Positions 12,638 through 26,500 of a stretch of 64,000 nucleotides of DNA are shown here, one piece after another. Each line of letters begins with the position of its first letter. Within the stretch, counting starts at the first letter, position 1. The stretch is from Circinella umbellata (taxonomy: Eukaryota; Mucoromycota; Mucoromycetes; Mucorales; Lichtheimiaceae). Below the pieces are notes generated by a model. The model saw nothing but the letters and a program-made list of their open reading frames with translations, ran no database searches and was not told the origin of the DNA. A program made the position numbers and the translations under genes. The DNA is taken from positions 248,001 through 312,000 of the forward strand of contig JAIWNF010000007.1 of assembly GCA_025093555.1 (NCBI GenBank), read 5' to 3'.

Positions 12638-14092
12638 ATGAATTCACCTTTACATCCATCAGCTCAACCTCCATTTACGGGCTACGGCTTCGAAAGCGGG
12701 AGATTCTTCCCACAACAATCCACACCACCAGATGAACCATTTGATGATGAGAACCAATTACCAACACCGGGACAATTCGATGCAATTGTAGACGATTATC
12801 TCAACAATCTTAGTCCCAAAAAGCGTGATAAAGCATTGGTCGATCAAGAGCGCTATCAATTGATTCAACAGGTACTCAAGGATCCAAGAAATACAGCCAT
12901 TTCTACGGCGCAATTCCGTTTTTGGGTTAAAAAGATGTTCCAACTTCAACCAGGTACAATTGATCTGGTCTGTCATGATAGAAAACCCGTTGCAATGAAA
13001 GAGCAAATATACTCAATTTTGGTCAGAGCTCACAGAGACGCTCAGCATGGTGGTCGAGATAAGACATCCGCTCTGGTAAATAAAAATATGCTAATTAAGA
13101 ATTTCAGAAACCAAAATGTTTTATATAATATATTATCACTATTTAATATAATCATAACAATGAACTATATATTTATATGTTTATAGGTAAGACGCACATT
13201 TTCTTGGATTCCTAAAGAATTAGTTGCAAGATTTGTACGCCATTGTCCATATTGCATAACTCGTCGTAATGGAGGACAGAGTCCAGGTGTATTTGCGCAT
13301 AAATCGGCAAGTAGATTGCGATATACAGGTAGACATAGTTTTGGTGGATTTGATGCCAATACAGCAGCAGTGGCAGCAGCAGCAGCAGCCGCAGCAGCCA
13401 CTGCTCCACCTATCTTGTGTACCCCTTCAATGCAAGAAGACAGCGATATTTCGTCTTCAGGCCCACCATCAACAGAGAATGGATATGATGCGTCACCACA
13501 ATATGTTTCTTCAACTAGTTCACCACCACGACGCGGTTTTTTATATGATAGAGACGAAGAAGAGTTGTTGCGTAGTTATCAGTATGGATCATCGTCATCA
13601 CCATTACAAAGAATGAATAGTCAACATCCATTGGTGAGTGGATTTAGTCCGCGCCATATTCTAACGGGCCATAATCAACATCATAGTAATAATAATAATA
13701 ATAATAATCACGCTAATCATCACCATAGCCATAGTCAGCACCACCACCACCACCAACCGCAACAATATCATCATCCACAATCACAACCACCTCAGCAACC
13801 ACAACAATCAGCACCTCAATCACCTATGTTTTATCATTCTCCCAGTAGCTATATGAATTACTATTATCCCAATGTACTAGGCATTGCTCCATGTGACAAC
13901 AATAATGACAACAATAACAATGGCCCACCATTTTTACGTACTCCAGGGGCAGGGGAAACAGCGGATATACTTGCACATCAAGAAGATCATCAATCTTACC
14001 ATTTATCTGCACCATCAACAAACCACTTCATGCCTTATACTTCTAATGATGATACAACAAATAGTACGACTATATTACCAGCTTACGATTAA
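12638..14092 (+). CDS. Protein with integrase-like HHCC zinc-binding domain and low-complexity tail
   Basis: Exons 12638-13075 and 13187-14092 give 447 residues. The N-terminal part (about 30-145) includes DYLNNLSPKKRDKALVDQER and a region like the extended N-terminus of retroviral-type integrases. Across the splice junction lies RAHRDAQHGGRDKTSALVRR, then HCPYCITRR. This gives a His-x4-His ... Cys-x2-Cys site resembling the integrase zinc-binding (H2C2) domain. No DDE core follows. Instead the C-terminal 280 residues are poly-Ala, poly-Asn, poly-His, Gln/Pro and Ser-rich, like a transcriptional regulator. It is best read as a domesticated integrase-type zinc-finger protein, probably nuclear. 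The function is not known to me. The low-complexity composition is in the coding frame only up to the stop at 14092. Confidence 0.7.
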
Positions 14093-14153
14093 ATAATAAT
14101 AATAGTAATAATAGTAATAATAGTAATAACAATAGTAACAATAGGAATAATAG

Positions 14154-14187
<34 letters not shown>

Positions 14188-14886
14188 TTTTTTACATGTT
14201 GTCCTGTCTTTTTTTCTCTCCTTTTTCTTTTTTTACCCTTAACATTAATATATACATATACCTCTTTTTTTAATTATACAAACAATTTTCTGATTTTAAA
14301 ACCAATTCAGCACAAACACTTCACAAGCACATATTATTCGCACAACACAATATACTTTTATACAAAGTAATACACCAATGTTTAAATCTTTTTTACTTTT
14401 AAGAAAATGTTGTGCAAACTTAAAAGTTTTTTTTTCTCATTTCTCTTCTAATATATTATAATACATATACGCACACATATTTTTTTATTGTTATATATAT
14501 ATTTATATATATATTATAACTTGTGATTTCAAACTCTTTAATAATAATAGTAATAATAATAATAATAATAAAGCAACAAAAGGAAGATCAAAGACTATAC
14601 ATGTAAAAATCGCCGACGTAGTGTTTCTCAGGAAACATTTGGGGGAGGGACAAAATGGTGGCGCGGTAGGGGTAAGGTAATAATAAAAGTGAAGAGAGGT
14701 TTAAACAAGGGGGAGAAACAGAGAAGAGAGCGAGAAAAGAGAACAAATATATTTAAGTACGTATAAAAATGTGTGTAACAAAAATACATACATCACATCC
14801 CACACAATCAGAGGAGGGATAGTTTTAATAACTACAAACAAAATTAATATAGAAAAAAGCAAACAAGGAATGAAACTAATATATAT

Positions 14887-14918
<32 letters not shown>

Positions 14919-14923
14919 TGTGG
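14093..14923. repeat. Microsatellite-rich intergenic region
   Basis: Imperfect TAA/AATAGT repeats run from 14093 to about 14188. Another AAT-type repeat lies at 14540-14571. An AC/AT dinucleotide tract lies at 14886-14919, just before the stop of the WOPR gene. No gene was seen between the two convergent genes. Confidence 0.75.
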
Positions 14924-15641
14924 TTACAATTGCATTTCGAAATCATTCCAACCTGATCCCAAAAGATAATTAGGATCAAGCATGAAAGCATTTGAAATTA
15001 CTTCTGATCGCATAGGAATAGCCGAATGGTTTACAGCATGTAACGACGTTGAGTAAAACAAATGTTGATGAGGGTTTTGATCCTGTCGATCCAAGTGATA
15101 ACTACTATAAAGACCAGCAGGTCCACCCATAGGTGGAAATGATGTACCGACACCGTATGATACGTTGAAATCGCCAGGATTATCATCTGCATAATAAAAA
15201 CAAACAAACATTTTTTTTAGCTACATTTTTTTTTGTGGAGAATCACAAGGGGAAATTAGTATATACAGAATCTGTATTTATTATTATTCTTACCACCAGG
15301 AATTTGTCGTGCTGGTTGCTGTGATACTGTTGGTTGATCTACAGTTGATGGTTGTATTTGCGGTTGGGTAGTACCATATGTAGTAATATTAGCAGAAGTA
15401 GAGTGATGATGAGTAGATCGTTGAGGCACATTTAATTCACTACTTTGTCGTTGCTGTTCTCGTTGAACAGCTGCTACTGCTTGGGCTGCTTTGCTACGAC
15501 CACAAATACAGCCATCTGGTGCTGGTGCAGTAGTAGGTTGTGTAGGTGACGGGGTCACGTTACTTGAAATACTGGTAGTTGGGCTGGTAATACTACTGAC
15601 ACTAGATATACTACTTGTACTATAACCTCTATAGTTGCGAG

Positions 15642-15674
<33 letters not shown>

Positions 15675-16567
15675 GCTGTTGCATCGGCATAAATCGACGT
15701 TTTTGTCTTAACGCAGATCTTTCCAAATTTAATTCAATAATATCATCCTTACGCTTCTCTGTAGGTGATAATGGTGATAATGGTGATGGCGATGAAGATG
15801 TTGATGTCATTGATGAAGTAGTAGAAGTAGTAGAGTTGGGTGGTGGTGTCGTTTGTTTCTGTTGATGCCGTAACCGTTGTGATTTGGTAGGTGAAGGAGG
15901 AGCAACATCCAGGAACAAAGGAATCCTGAAATTCTGACGCAGCAATAAATCAGGTGAGACTTCAAGAGTTGCCAAGGCAGGTATATTAGATGGTGTTTGT
16001 AACCGATCATTCATAACATCATCTTTACTATAATAACTAATAAGATGTTGCTGTACACCATTTACAACGATCGACATGGATTTTTTAATTAATCCATTTC
16101 GTTTAAAACGGTAACTATTAGTCAACGATCCTACTAATGCTCGTTCTCGTTGTCGTTCAGATACATTTTGGCAAGTACGGACACTATCATTTTGTGGTGC
16201 GCGTTTATCTAATTCTCGATATACCAAAAAGTTACCTAGAATACGTGATGGACTCCATACTAAACCATCGGTCCATCGCTTAATACCTATTTTTTTTTTG
16301 TTTATGGCAAGGGGTTGAATGTTTTTTTAGTGAGGATAACATAAAAAAAAAGTGGGTTGATGGGAAAAATATAATATAAACATTTCGTTTACCGCTTTCG
16401 TTTTCATCAAAGCAAAAAACTGCACCACTTTGTACAAGTTGACGTTCTTTTTCTTGCAATCGTCGATTTATACGAGGTAGCAAGCCTTGTCTACAAGCCT
16501 CCAGGATAATAAGAGAGTCTCGAGTTGTCTCAATATAGCCATGAAATGTCTTTTCCGTAGTAGACAT
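14924..16567 (-). CDS. WOPR-domain transcription factor (Gti1/Pac2/Wor1 family)
   Basis: Sequence-specific regulator of the fungal WOPR family; members control morphological switching, sporulation and virulence traits. Exons 16567-16393, 16286-15294 and 15186-14924 give 476 residues. WOPR part a is FHGYIETTRDSLIILEACRQ then GLLPRINRRLQEKERQLVQS and, across intron 1, SGIKRWTDGLVWSPSRILGN with VYRELD. Part b is ALVGSLTNSYRFKRNGLIKK followed by SMSIVVNGVQQHLISYYSKD. Both DNA-contacting halves are present, separated by a short linker. The C-terminal half is Ser/Thr/Pro/Gln-rich with a poly-Gln run (CAA/CAG, about 15641-15681), a likely activation region. Family is certain; the exact orthologue (Pac2-like or Wor1-like) cannot be decided here. 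Confidence 0.92.
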
Positions 16568-17128
16568 TATACTTTTTTTTTTTCAAGGGGTGGTTTAAGT
16601 AGCTGAAATAATACTGTGATGGTCGCTACAAAAGAAAGAGAATAAATAGTAAAAAAAAAAAAAAGGAAAAGGAAAAAAAAAAGAAAGAGAAGAAAAAGAA
16701 CAAAAAGAAAAGGCAAAGGATATATTTAATAAAAGAAAAAGTAAGGTGGATGGGAAAGAAAGAGGAAAAGTGGAAAGAGATGCGTTAATAATACTTCATT
16801 TACAAGCGATCATCACAAATGGGTTATGACACTGTTTGTTCCCCAAAAGTATCTGTTCATGGGCACCAACCAGTATCATCCTCATAAAATATGTTGTTAT
16901 TATACTACGTAATGCATCTATCTATTCAAAGGTAGGATATCATTGGATACCTCACATGGAACCACCACATGTTCCCGTGATTTTGCTAGCAGTAGGTTTT
17001 TCTTTTCTTTTTTTTGTGTGTGCGTATTTGTGTATGTGTTATGTGTGCAAGTTGAGTTCATATTCGGCATAACACAAGGGATTTAAAAATGATCGACTTT
17101 TTTTTTTCTGAAGAAGGGAGAGAGGGGA

Positions 17129-17166
<38 letters not shown>

Positions 17167-17521
17167 GAAATAATAAAGGCAAATATTACTCCATATAATC
17201 AAGGAACTAGTTCATGTTTCATATGTTTTATCTGAGATGAAAATATAATCACTGTTTTGTTTCCAATATAAATTGGCGCGCGGTAAGGCTTTGCCTAAAT
17301 TCTATTCCCACCATAATTTATCATGGATTATAACCCATTTAACCCCCCAAAAAATATATAAAAATAACAATACAGTGTGTATGGCGCTATTAAAATTTAA
17401 ACCAAGAAATTTCTTTTATTTTAAGGTAACACACTGTTCGTCATCAGAAAGATCAAAACTCGGAATTAATCCCATTATTTATTATATTATAAGGTAGAAA
17501 AAGTAAAGTATTATTTATTTG
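16568..17521. other. Intergenic with AAT microsatellite
   Basis: About 950 bp between the WOPR gene's start and the MAK21 stop, so it holds the WOPR promoter. A purine-rich stretch (A/G) covers 16647-16780 and an uninterrupted AAT repeat covers about 17131-17165. No coding sequence was recognised. Confidence 0.65.
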
Positions 17522-20343
17522 TTATTCGGAATCAGAAGAGGGTGCTTCCACCATCTCTATTTCTCCCATATCATCATTATCATTATCATTATCACTAATA
17601 TCATCGTCTTCGTCTTCTAATAATTTACGCATTTCTTCGTCATCAAATTCATCCGAATCTTCATCTATATCATCCAAATCATCGTCCAAACCACCCGGTA
17701 TACTCGAAGTCATTGCTCGCCATACTTCATCTTCATCAACACCATCATTATCAGATAATCCTTCTTCATCATCTTCAGATACTTTACGTTTCTTATTGCT
17801 TGTTTCTTCCATAGGCTCACCGTCACGTTTTTGTTTAAAGTATTTGTGGAAAAAGATCTCATCAACTGGCACTTGCTCCACCTTCTTTCGCCAAAACTCG
17901 ACTGAATTTACTGGTGTAGTATTCACCTCATCGGCGTTTCCACGTGTCATCATAATACCCCCATCTTGACGACCAGCCAAAGGTTGCATGATTGACTTTC
18001 CACGTGTTCCAGTCTTCTTTTTGGGATTACGATAAACAAATCGATCAAGAAAATGAATCAAGGTATTATTGTGCATGTCAGGTTCGCCTTCAATCTTTTC
18101 ACCTGTGAACAAACGTTCAGCATAATACGCCACTGTGGGATGGTAGTGGTTTCGGAACGGTATCTACAAACAGTAATAATGCATTTATCTTTTGTAAGTA
18201 AACAAAACAAATATATAGCAAGTATTACATTTTCTATCACCTTTTATATACTCTTACTAAATTACTCGAAGGTGTTGGTAATAAACACATTCGCGACTTA
18301 CCAATTCCCACAGACAGCTTGCTTCTGCATTGCTAAATCGAGGATCACGTTTCCGTCCGTCATATAAATGGTTATTCTTTGTTGCTTTAGTTTTTGTCGT
18401 ATCATTATCAATTTTCTCCTTCTTTTCTACATTTTCTTCATCATCGTCTTCATCTGATACATCAACGAAGTGTTCTTCTTCATCATCTTCCTCAGGAGTA
18501 GTTAACATCGTACGTAATGCAGGTTTTGAAATTAATAACTATTGTATTAAGAGAGCAAATTAAAAAAAATTAGAAAAAGGTACAGAAAATCATCAGCTAT
18601 GCGCTTTTCATTATTGATAATTATGATCTATCTCACCTGGTTCAAAAGGTAAAATAAACCGCAGACAAATGGTGGTTGATGATGTCCTGCAATCTGGATC
18701 ATACGTTTCACAAATGCTTTGACACGTCGCATATCAGAATCTGCTCGAACAGCTTTAAATAATAAGTTCAAATATTGTGTTTGTTTGGATGTAATCAATA
18801 AACGATTATCCAACATGGATTCATATAATGTTCGATAGAATCGGTCTGAAACAGTCTGTTTGGCTAATGAAATAGTGAAAATCAATGATAATGCCTGGAC
18901 GGCCGTGTAGAATTTGCCTGCATGTGTAATCTTGAACAAAATTTCCAAATGTTTCTCAACACTATATAGTTAAAAAGAGGCACGTGTATATTATTTATTA
19001 GTTGAAACACGAAGAAAATCCCAAACAAGTCCATATGTGTAATATAAATAAAATTAGAAGCAGAAAAGAAAACCAATACTTAAGACTGTGCATAATTATA
19101 ACTTACACTTCATCGGCGATCTTTGCAAAATGGAAAGCACGGTTGATACCCGTTAAAATAGCACCAACCATTTTAACTTGAAGTTCATCCACATCCAGTC
19201 CAGCATCACCACTGTTTTTATCGGTTTTGGCTTGTCCTTTTTTTCCTTTCTTTCCCTTTTTACCCTTCTTTTTATCTTGTTTCTTCGATTGTGATTTCTT
19301 CTTTTCATCTACATCTTCATTTTCTTCATTTTCTTCTTCTTCTTCTTCCTTTTTCTTTCTTTCTTCTTCTTCTTCAGATAATTTGAGAATACGTCGGAAA
19401 GAAACGAAATAGATATCAATCAACTTATTTGCGACTGCACTTTCTTTGGCTGTAAGGATGGTTTGATTGAGTGTAATGAGAGAATAATACTGAGCTCGTT
19501 CGGGTGTATTTTGACGTAATAACAATTGCTCGATTTCTCGGACGACAATCATTTTCATGCCAGGATGAGCAATTAAAAGATCCACTAACATTTGTGACGC
19601 ACGACTTGCAACCTTGTTTTCACTATCACCTAATTTGTTGACTAATAGTTTCAACAAGTTCTGTTCTTGTTCAGGTTTACCCGATAAGAGATCATGAATA
19701 CATCGTACCATATTATCACGGACATGAACCAATGGATCATGAGAAAGAGCCTAATAATATATAATTTGCAAGTTTAAATAAATTTGTCGAGGACTTATAT
19801 GGGCACTTATAACAATAGATATATAATTACCTCAATTTGTTGTACTACTTGGAAATAAAACTTTTTCAAATGATCTTCAAAATACCACAAGAGTAAATGA
19901 CGATCGTCTACACTTGCATTACCCAGTGGTCGATCAGCAAAATAAATCAATTTACGATCAGGCAATACTGAACCAGCAAATAAATCTTTTAAACTTTGTA
20001 AAGCCATAACTGCTTCTTGTCTTCCCTTCTTTTTAGTCATGGTTAACAATGTATCAAATGTTTTTAAACTGTGTAAAGGTGATTCTTGGATTAACAACGT
20101 CAAAGCAGAAACACGATCCGACAATGTACCGGACGTCATAATGTTGGATACAAAGTTACGATCGCTTGTTGACAGCTGTGTGGTCATATCCACCTTTTCG
20201 TTTTCTTGTTTGAGTAAACTTTTGGCATAACTTTTCTTTTGAGCAATCTCTTCAATGGAAAGTTCTTTATCGTTTTTTTTGTTGATTGTCAAATCGGGCA
20301 ATTCAATTTCATGCCATTCTGAAGTAGGCTCGAGTAACGCCAT
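17522..20343 (-). CDS. MAK21: CBF/Mak21 family ribosome biogenesis factor (Noc1/CEBPZ)
   Basis: Nucleolar factor that works with Noc2 in early 60S pre-ribosome assembly and export. Five exons (20343-19831, 19750 to about 19105, about 18967-18632, about 18550-18310, about 18163-17522) give roughly 795 residues. This is shorter than yeast Mak21 because the usual long charged N-terminus is reduced. Conserved blocks include DRHLLLWYFEDHLKKFYFQV, then VHVRDNMVRCIHDLLSGKPE. Next come VGAILTGINRAFHFAK, LFKITHAGKFYTAVQALSLI (CBF domain) and KRDPRFSNAEASCLWEL. These are followed by HYHPTVAYYAERLFTGEKI and FLDRFVYRNPKKK. A Glu/Lys-rich insert encoded near 19225-19380 and a long acidic C-terminus (from about 17780) are typical for nucleolar assembly factors. 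The start at 20343 is the first ATG. Confidence 0.93.
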
Positions 20344-20593
20344 AGTAATTACTATTGTTGTATATGTATAGTGAAGGTTGTCAACCTTTTTTCAGAAAAA
20401 AAAAAGTAACCCAGCAAGTTGTGGCTTCACAAATTCCTGCGGTTTTGAGTCGGGGAGTAATTAATAGTGCAATTAAAAAACTGGACTTGGGTTTTATTGA
20501 TAACAATGAACATAAAATAAATATAACTTTTTTTTTCTTTTATTCTACCAGAGGTATCATGGTTATTTCTTAAATAATTCAAAAGAGAATATT

Positions 20594-23500
20594 TCAATCG
20601 TCCAATTCCCTTTGAAGCATATCTAAACGTATAATTAATAGTGATAATAAGTGAGCATTAAAATATACAATCAAAACATTGACTAATTAATTATTATAGT
20701 AGTATTATCAATTACCTTGCCAAATGTCCCGCTGCCCTGAAGATTCGCTTGTTCCACTGTTTTGTCGGCTATGTGAGTCTCTAATAGTTCCAGGTTCTGG
20801 ATCAAAATAAGAAGAATCCTCATGTGCTCGATCAAATGTTGGACTCCTCCTAAAAAGAAAAGACAAACAATCATTTCAAAAAGTATTAATTAAATAAACA
20901 AAAAACGTCACATTTTTATTTTTGAGAAAAGAACTAAACTTACAGATCGTTTCCTGATATAACTGAACCGTTATCATCATAATAGTGATTATAGCCACTA
21001 GTAGGTGTAACAGGTGTCGCAGGAGCAGAGTAAAGATTCATCATGTTGACTGGTCGAGATAAGCGGTGCTGTTCCACAACAATAGATGGTACTAAATAAT
21101 AAATCAAATGTTTTGGTAAAAGGTAGTTGTAAACAAACAAGTCATATGTCAAAAGAAAAAAGAAAATACACTTACAATTACGGGGAGGATTACTTTTATT
21201 TGCTGCTTGCTGTTTCTTGTTTTCTAAATGCTGAAGAAACTTTTTTCGTAGAGCGATCGTTTCAATCATTCCCTTGACACGATCAATTTTAATCAAGGTT
21301 CTTACAACATCCTCGCGTTTTCGGTTACTTAATAGTTCTTCCATTCTGATAGATTTACGTTTTATTTTTATTTTTTACATAAATAGTCAATAAACATATA
21401 TGTAAAGCTATTATTAAATCTGAAACAGTTTATACAACTTACAACAATGCATTTTCTGGGATGATAAGTTTACGACGTGCAATCATGAGTAACATTTGAT
21501 TAAATGAAACCCCTTTTGAACCTTCTATTAGTGCCGCTTCCTAATTATTATATAATAAAAATTATAATAAGCGTTATCGCCGATAATAACATGATATATA
21601 TGTTTTAGCAAAGAAAGTATTTGTTTATTTACCCAATATAACATATCAAGATCTTGTTTACGTTGATGAATAGTTGTTCGATCAATTTCATTTAATTTTC
21701 GTTGAAGTAATCGAAGGTCAACACGGATACCATATACACCTTCTCGTGGATCTAAAAGTCGATCGTCTAATGCACATTGTGATGAAAGATTCTTGTAAGA
21801 ATGTTCTGGCTCATAGATACGCGTTCGAAATACACCATCTAATTTCTAATGAAAAAGTACAAATCATTATCATCAAAATCCAGACCATCAATGATTATCC
21901 ATCTACTAAATTTGAAGAAAGAGTACGGGCGTGATGGAGGCGATCATATTCATAATGCTAATAACTGATAGTTACTTACTCTCCAAAATCCGATATAGTT
22001 ACTTGGGTCGAGATATCCAGATCGATTAACATCAAAATCTGCCCAGGCCTTCTTGTACGTATTTGACGAAAAAAAAATAAAGAGTTTAAGAGTTAAAGAT
22101 TTGATGTTTATAACCAGCTCATTTGTTTTTAAAATTAGTAGATTAATACATATCCTAATATAAAAAATATTGGATAAAAAAAAGGATATTTTCTGACTTC
22201 GTCTCGGTTGACGAGTGAAAAATTCGATGCAATTTGGTATACATAAGAAAAGTTATCTGCCACAACAGCCACAAAGATCGCCGTAAATATATACATGGAG
22301 ATTATATTGTACGACAGAAATAGGAAGTAGGCCCAACTGACCGAACCACAATCTGAATAAAGATAATTATCTGACGTAACACATTCTGGGGCTTCCACTG
22401 TGAAGTCATGCATTACAGTATTCCATGCTTCCCCGGTCGAAAAACGCACGAGCATAATCATTGTGTTTGCATAGGAACGAAAATTAACATGTTCAGATGT
22501 TGCTTGGGATCCATATTTGGTCAATGCGAAAATTTCCATAAACATGATTGCATATGTCGTCATAACAACAAACCATACCAAAAATACATTGAGAATCTGA
22601 TAAGCCGATGCACTTATTATTTTTGGGATATAAATAAGTTTGAATTGATATATAATTAGTTCTTATGAGTCACTGATATAAATAGGAGTTATCGTAATAG
22701 AAAGAAAAAGCAAAACAAACAAAACCTACGCAATAATGGTGAATAGTTGATTCAGACTGTCACTACGTTGTACAAGTTTAAAACAAAGTGCTGTCATAAA
22801 TAACTTCTGTGATTCTACACTGACTTGTTGAATACCGGTTCCAAATTGGAATACTGTCGTGATTGTGCTTCCAGACACAACAATTAAGTCATATATATTC
22901 CACAAGTTGCGACGGAATGAATCCCATCCTAAAGCAAGAAGCTTGATAATGATTTCAGACCAATAGATACAAATAAACCCGAAGAAGACATATGCTAATG
23001 AATTGATTAGCGGTCAGTATCATTTATTCTTTTTCCTTCCTATACATAACCGTTTTCTATGTGCAATATCATTTTTTTCTTTTGTCTTAATAATATACTT
23101 ACTTCTAGCAGTCGTCCAGCCAGCTATTTCATCATCACGATCAAACTCAGTACACAAGAACAGAATATTCAGTGTAATCACCACCGTCATAATCTTGTAA
23201 AAGCGTCCACGCTTATTAACAACACGATCAAAACACCATTTACGTATTGGACTTGTTGGGATCTCTTTAGGGCGTTTGGCGGGTCGCATTCGACCCAACA
23301 GCTTTTTCAAATCAAGCCATCGACGTTGCTCTGCCGTCAAATAAGCTGTCCCATTTCTGCGAGAAAAGTTCTCAAGAACAACACCCAAGAACAAGGAAAT
23401 CACCAAAATTGAGCCGATGAGATTGTACACCATGAAAAAAATACCGGAAAGTTGACTTGCATCTTGCTGTGGACTTTCATCTTTTCCTACAATTGACATA

Positions 23501-26500
23501 CTCACTTCAAGTACATCAATCCATCCTTCACCACTTGCAATCTCAACTAAAACGAGCAAACCTTGCCAAAATGAATCAAAGCTGTAAACATATGGATTAT
23601 CCCATGTTCTAGGACGAAATATTTCAGTGTCATCTGGCATAGGTTCTTGTGTGCCTTGGAACCCTTCATAAAGACACATGGATTTCCCAGTAATATCTTC
23701 ACTATCGTCACTGCACAAATAAAAGAGCCCTTGAAATAAATTTTGGCCATACAGAGCGAATGGAATAATAAGAAACAAGCAAAGACACATAGCATCAAAG
23801 ATGTGTGGAAGACCCTTTACCAAGATCACAGTAAACATTTCCCTAGCTGGTTTTAATAGATTGATCAGCCGTAGTGCTCGAAGCGCCTTGAATGCACGAA
23901 AAGCACGTTCGACACCACTTGAATTTGAGAAGTCACCAAAGTTGGACATATACAACGAAGCCAAGACAAGAATATCCAAAATATTCCATCCATTGAGTAG
24001 ATATGCATTGGGTGTCATAAAGAAACCATCCGCTACGACCTTGATTACAAATTCGACAGTAAAAATAAATGTGAATGTATAGTCAAGATAATCAAAAATA
24101 TGTAAATGACCTTGATCATACTGATGTTCAAATTGATATACAGGGGAATTGTAGATGGTCAATACAACAGTAGTTAGTACAGAACAACAGATAATACCAA
24201 AAAATATCCAACTGGCAATTAGGTTAGGTGGAGCACCAAAAAACCGTTCACCCCTACTTGGAGGAACAAGCATTTGACACCAACGTCGGAAACGATTGTT
24301 AGGTGTAAAGAGGTATAATGACTTATCATAAGTTGGATGAGCAGCAATAAATTCTTGTCGCAAAATCTTTCGCTCTTCCGCATCATATAAATATGCTTCT
24401 GCAAGTTCTAACGCCGTTGCATCTTTGCTAACCGAGGACGATTGAATCATGTTACGTAGAGAAGAATGATTTGATTGCTCGCCACCTTCTTTACGGGTGT
24501 CATAAAATGTATGGAATTGATCAAGTGGGTTTCGATCATCCAAATGCATACTCTTGCGAGTACTACTATTCAATAGGAAAGTATCTTTTTGTTTCTGATC
24601 GTGTTTATGAAATAATGTGCCGAAAAAGCCCCGTACACGCGAAAAACGCTTAGTATCAACAGAGCTAAATCCTTCGTCTGTTGATGTACCGTTGTCTACG
24701 TCTTCATGACCTTGATTTGACAAATAAATTCCATCATCATGCATAAATTCGCGGATCGTGTTTTTCTTTGTATGTAACACCAAATTGGCTGGCATGTTGC
24801 TGATGTTGGCACTTTTTGGGTTAGATTTGAAGTAACGATAAATATTCCATCGACTGGCTACTGGATCACTATCGACAATATGTTCTGTCTTGTTGATGTA
24901 TTGCTGAATTTGCAATTGTCGTTTTTCTTCTTCTGCAGTTTCAAAATTCTCCATTAATACTGCGATAAACATATTGACCAAGATAACTATGTTGTTGTTG
25001 TTTTAAAAAAAATCAGTTAAACATACTTATAACATTCTAGTGTATATGATATAGACATACTTACAATTTGAAAAGAGAAACCAAAGTACAAGAAAGATAG
25101 CATGTAGTGCAGCAGTCTTTGTTGGTGCACCGGCTTCCATGGTTGCATATAAAACTGTTGTCCAATCTTCACCAGAAAAAAGCTGTGACATAATTTCATT
25201 CAATAAGTAAACCAATAAATAGTTGTATATCTAGTAATAAGAACTATAATTTACCTGATTTAATGCTGCAAAAGAGTTATATATTGAAAAAAAGCGCATA
25301 TTTTCATCACTTTCGTTAAGTATACCTTCGAACAATTGAAAAGACTTATAAAGAATGATAATTTAGTAACAATCAGAAATAAAAACTTAACGCGTTTGCT
25401 AGTTTATAGCTTACCATAATTGCACCAAATAAAGTAGCCAAGACAATAAAGAAAACCAAGTTGAACAAACCCCATACACTACCGAGCACACGCAACTATT
25501 ATCCAAAATAATATGATAATTAACAAGGATGTATACTACATAAACAAAAATTCATCAGGGAAAGTAGTTAAGTGTTCACTTACACCAAGAGTTCGCACAC
25601 GTGGAAATATGACAACGATTCGATAAATCCGCAAAACTTGAAACCCTGTCAACCAAGCATAGACAGCTCGATTGTCATGAATTGGTGGAATTTGAATAAT
25701 ACACGTAATAACAGCAATAAATAAATCCATCTTGTTCGACTTCGAGTCAAAAAATGGGCGCCACCGAGGCCAATAGCTTGCAAATCGAATGGTAATTTCC
25801 AGTAAAAATGCAAGTGAAAACCCGAGTTCAGCGCGGTCTATTGAATATCATTTAATTTCAGTATCATTTCTGTTGCTTTGAAAAAATCTCATTTTGTATA
25901 TACATTACCAAGAGCATTTAATTGATCACTTGTCATATCATTGTTTTTCCATCCCATCAAAACCAGATCACCAATAACCAACAATGTCCAAAAAGGCCGG
26001 GTTAATTTAACAAATTCAACAAGAAGTAATCGATTATTTTTTTGTTTTTTGGCACTCTGGCCAATTGACCATCCTTCGACACCATCACCTAGTACAGGTT
26101 TTTTTCTAATAAAATCGATTGATTGTTGTTATTAATTAATATGAATCATATTTTGGTTATTATAACAACGAGGATTTTCCCGCATTATTTATTACCTTGA
26201 TGATGTGAATGCAGAATGTTGAGAATCTTCTCGAACTTTGGCAAACATTTCATTAATAACAGCGACAAATAAATTAATTAACCAATAATTCATAATAATT
26301 ACGCTGACGATAAAATAAAGGCAGACAATAAAATATTCTGCATCCATCATATTGTACATTGGTTCAGTCCATGTTTGATCTGAATTAATTACGGCGTATG
26401 TGAGCTCCTTTTATGTATTGAATACGAAAAATTTTTTACCCTTCATTTTTTTTAACTTACTGCCTGCAATAATAACGACAATTAACATGGAGCTAAAAAT

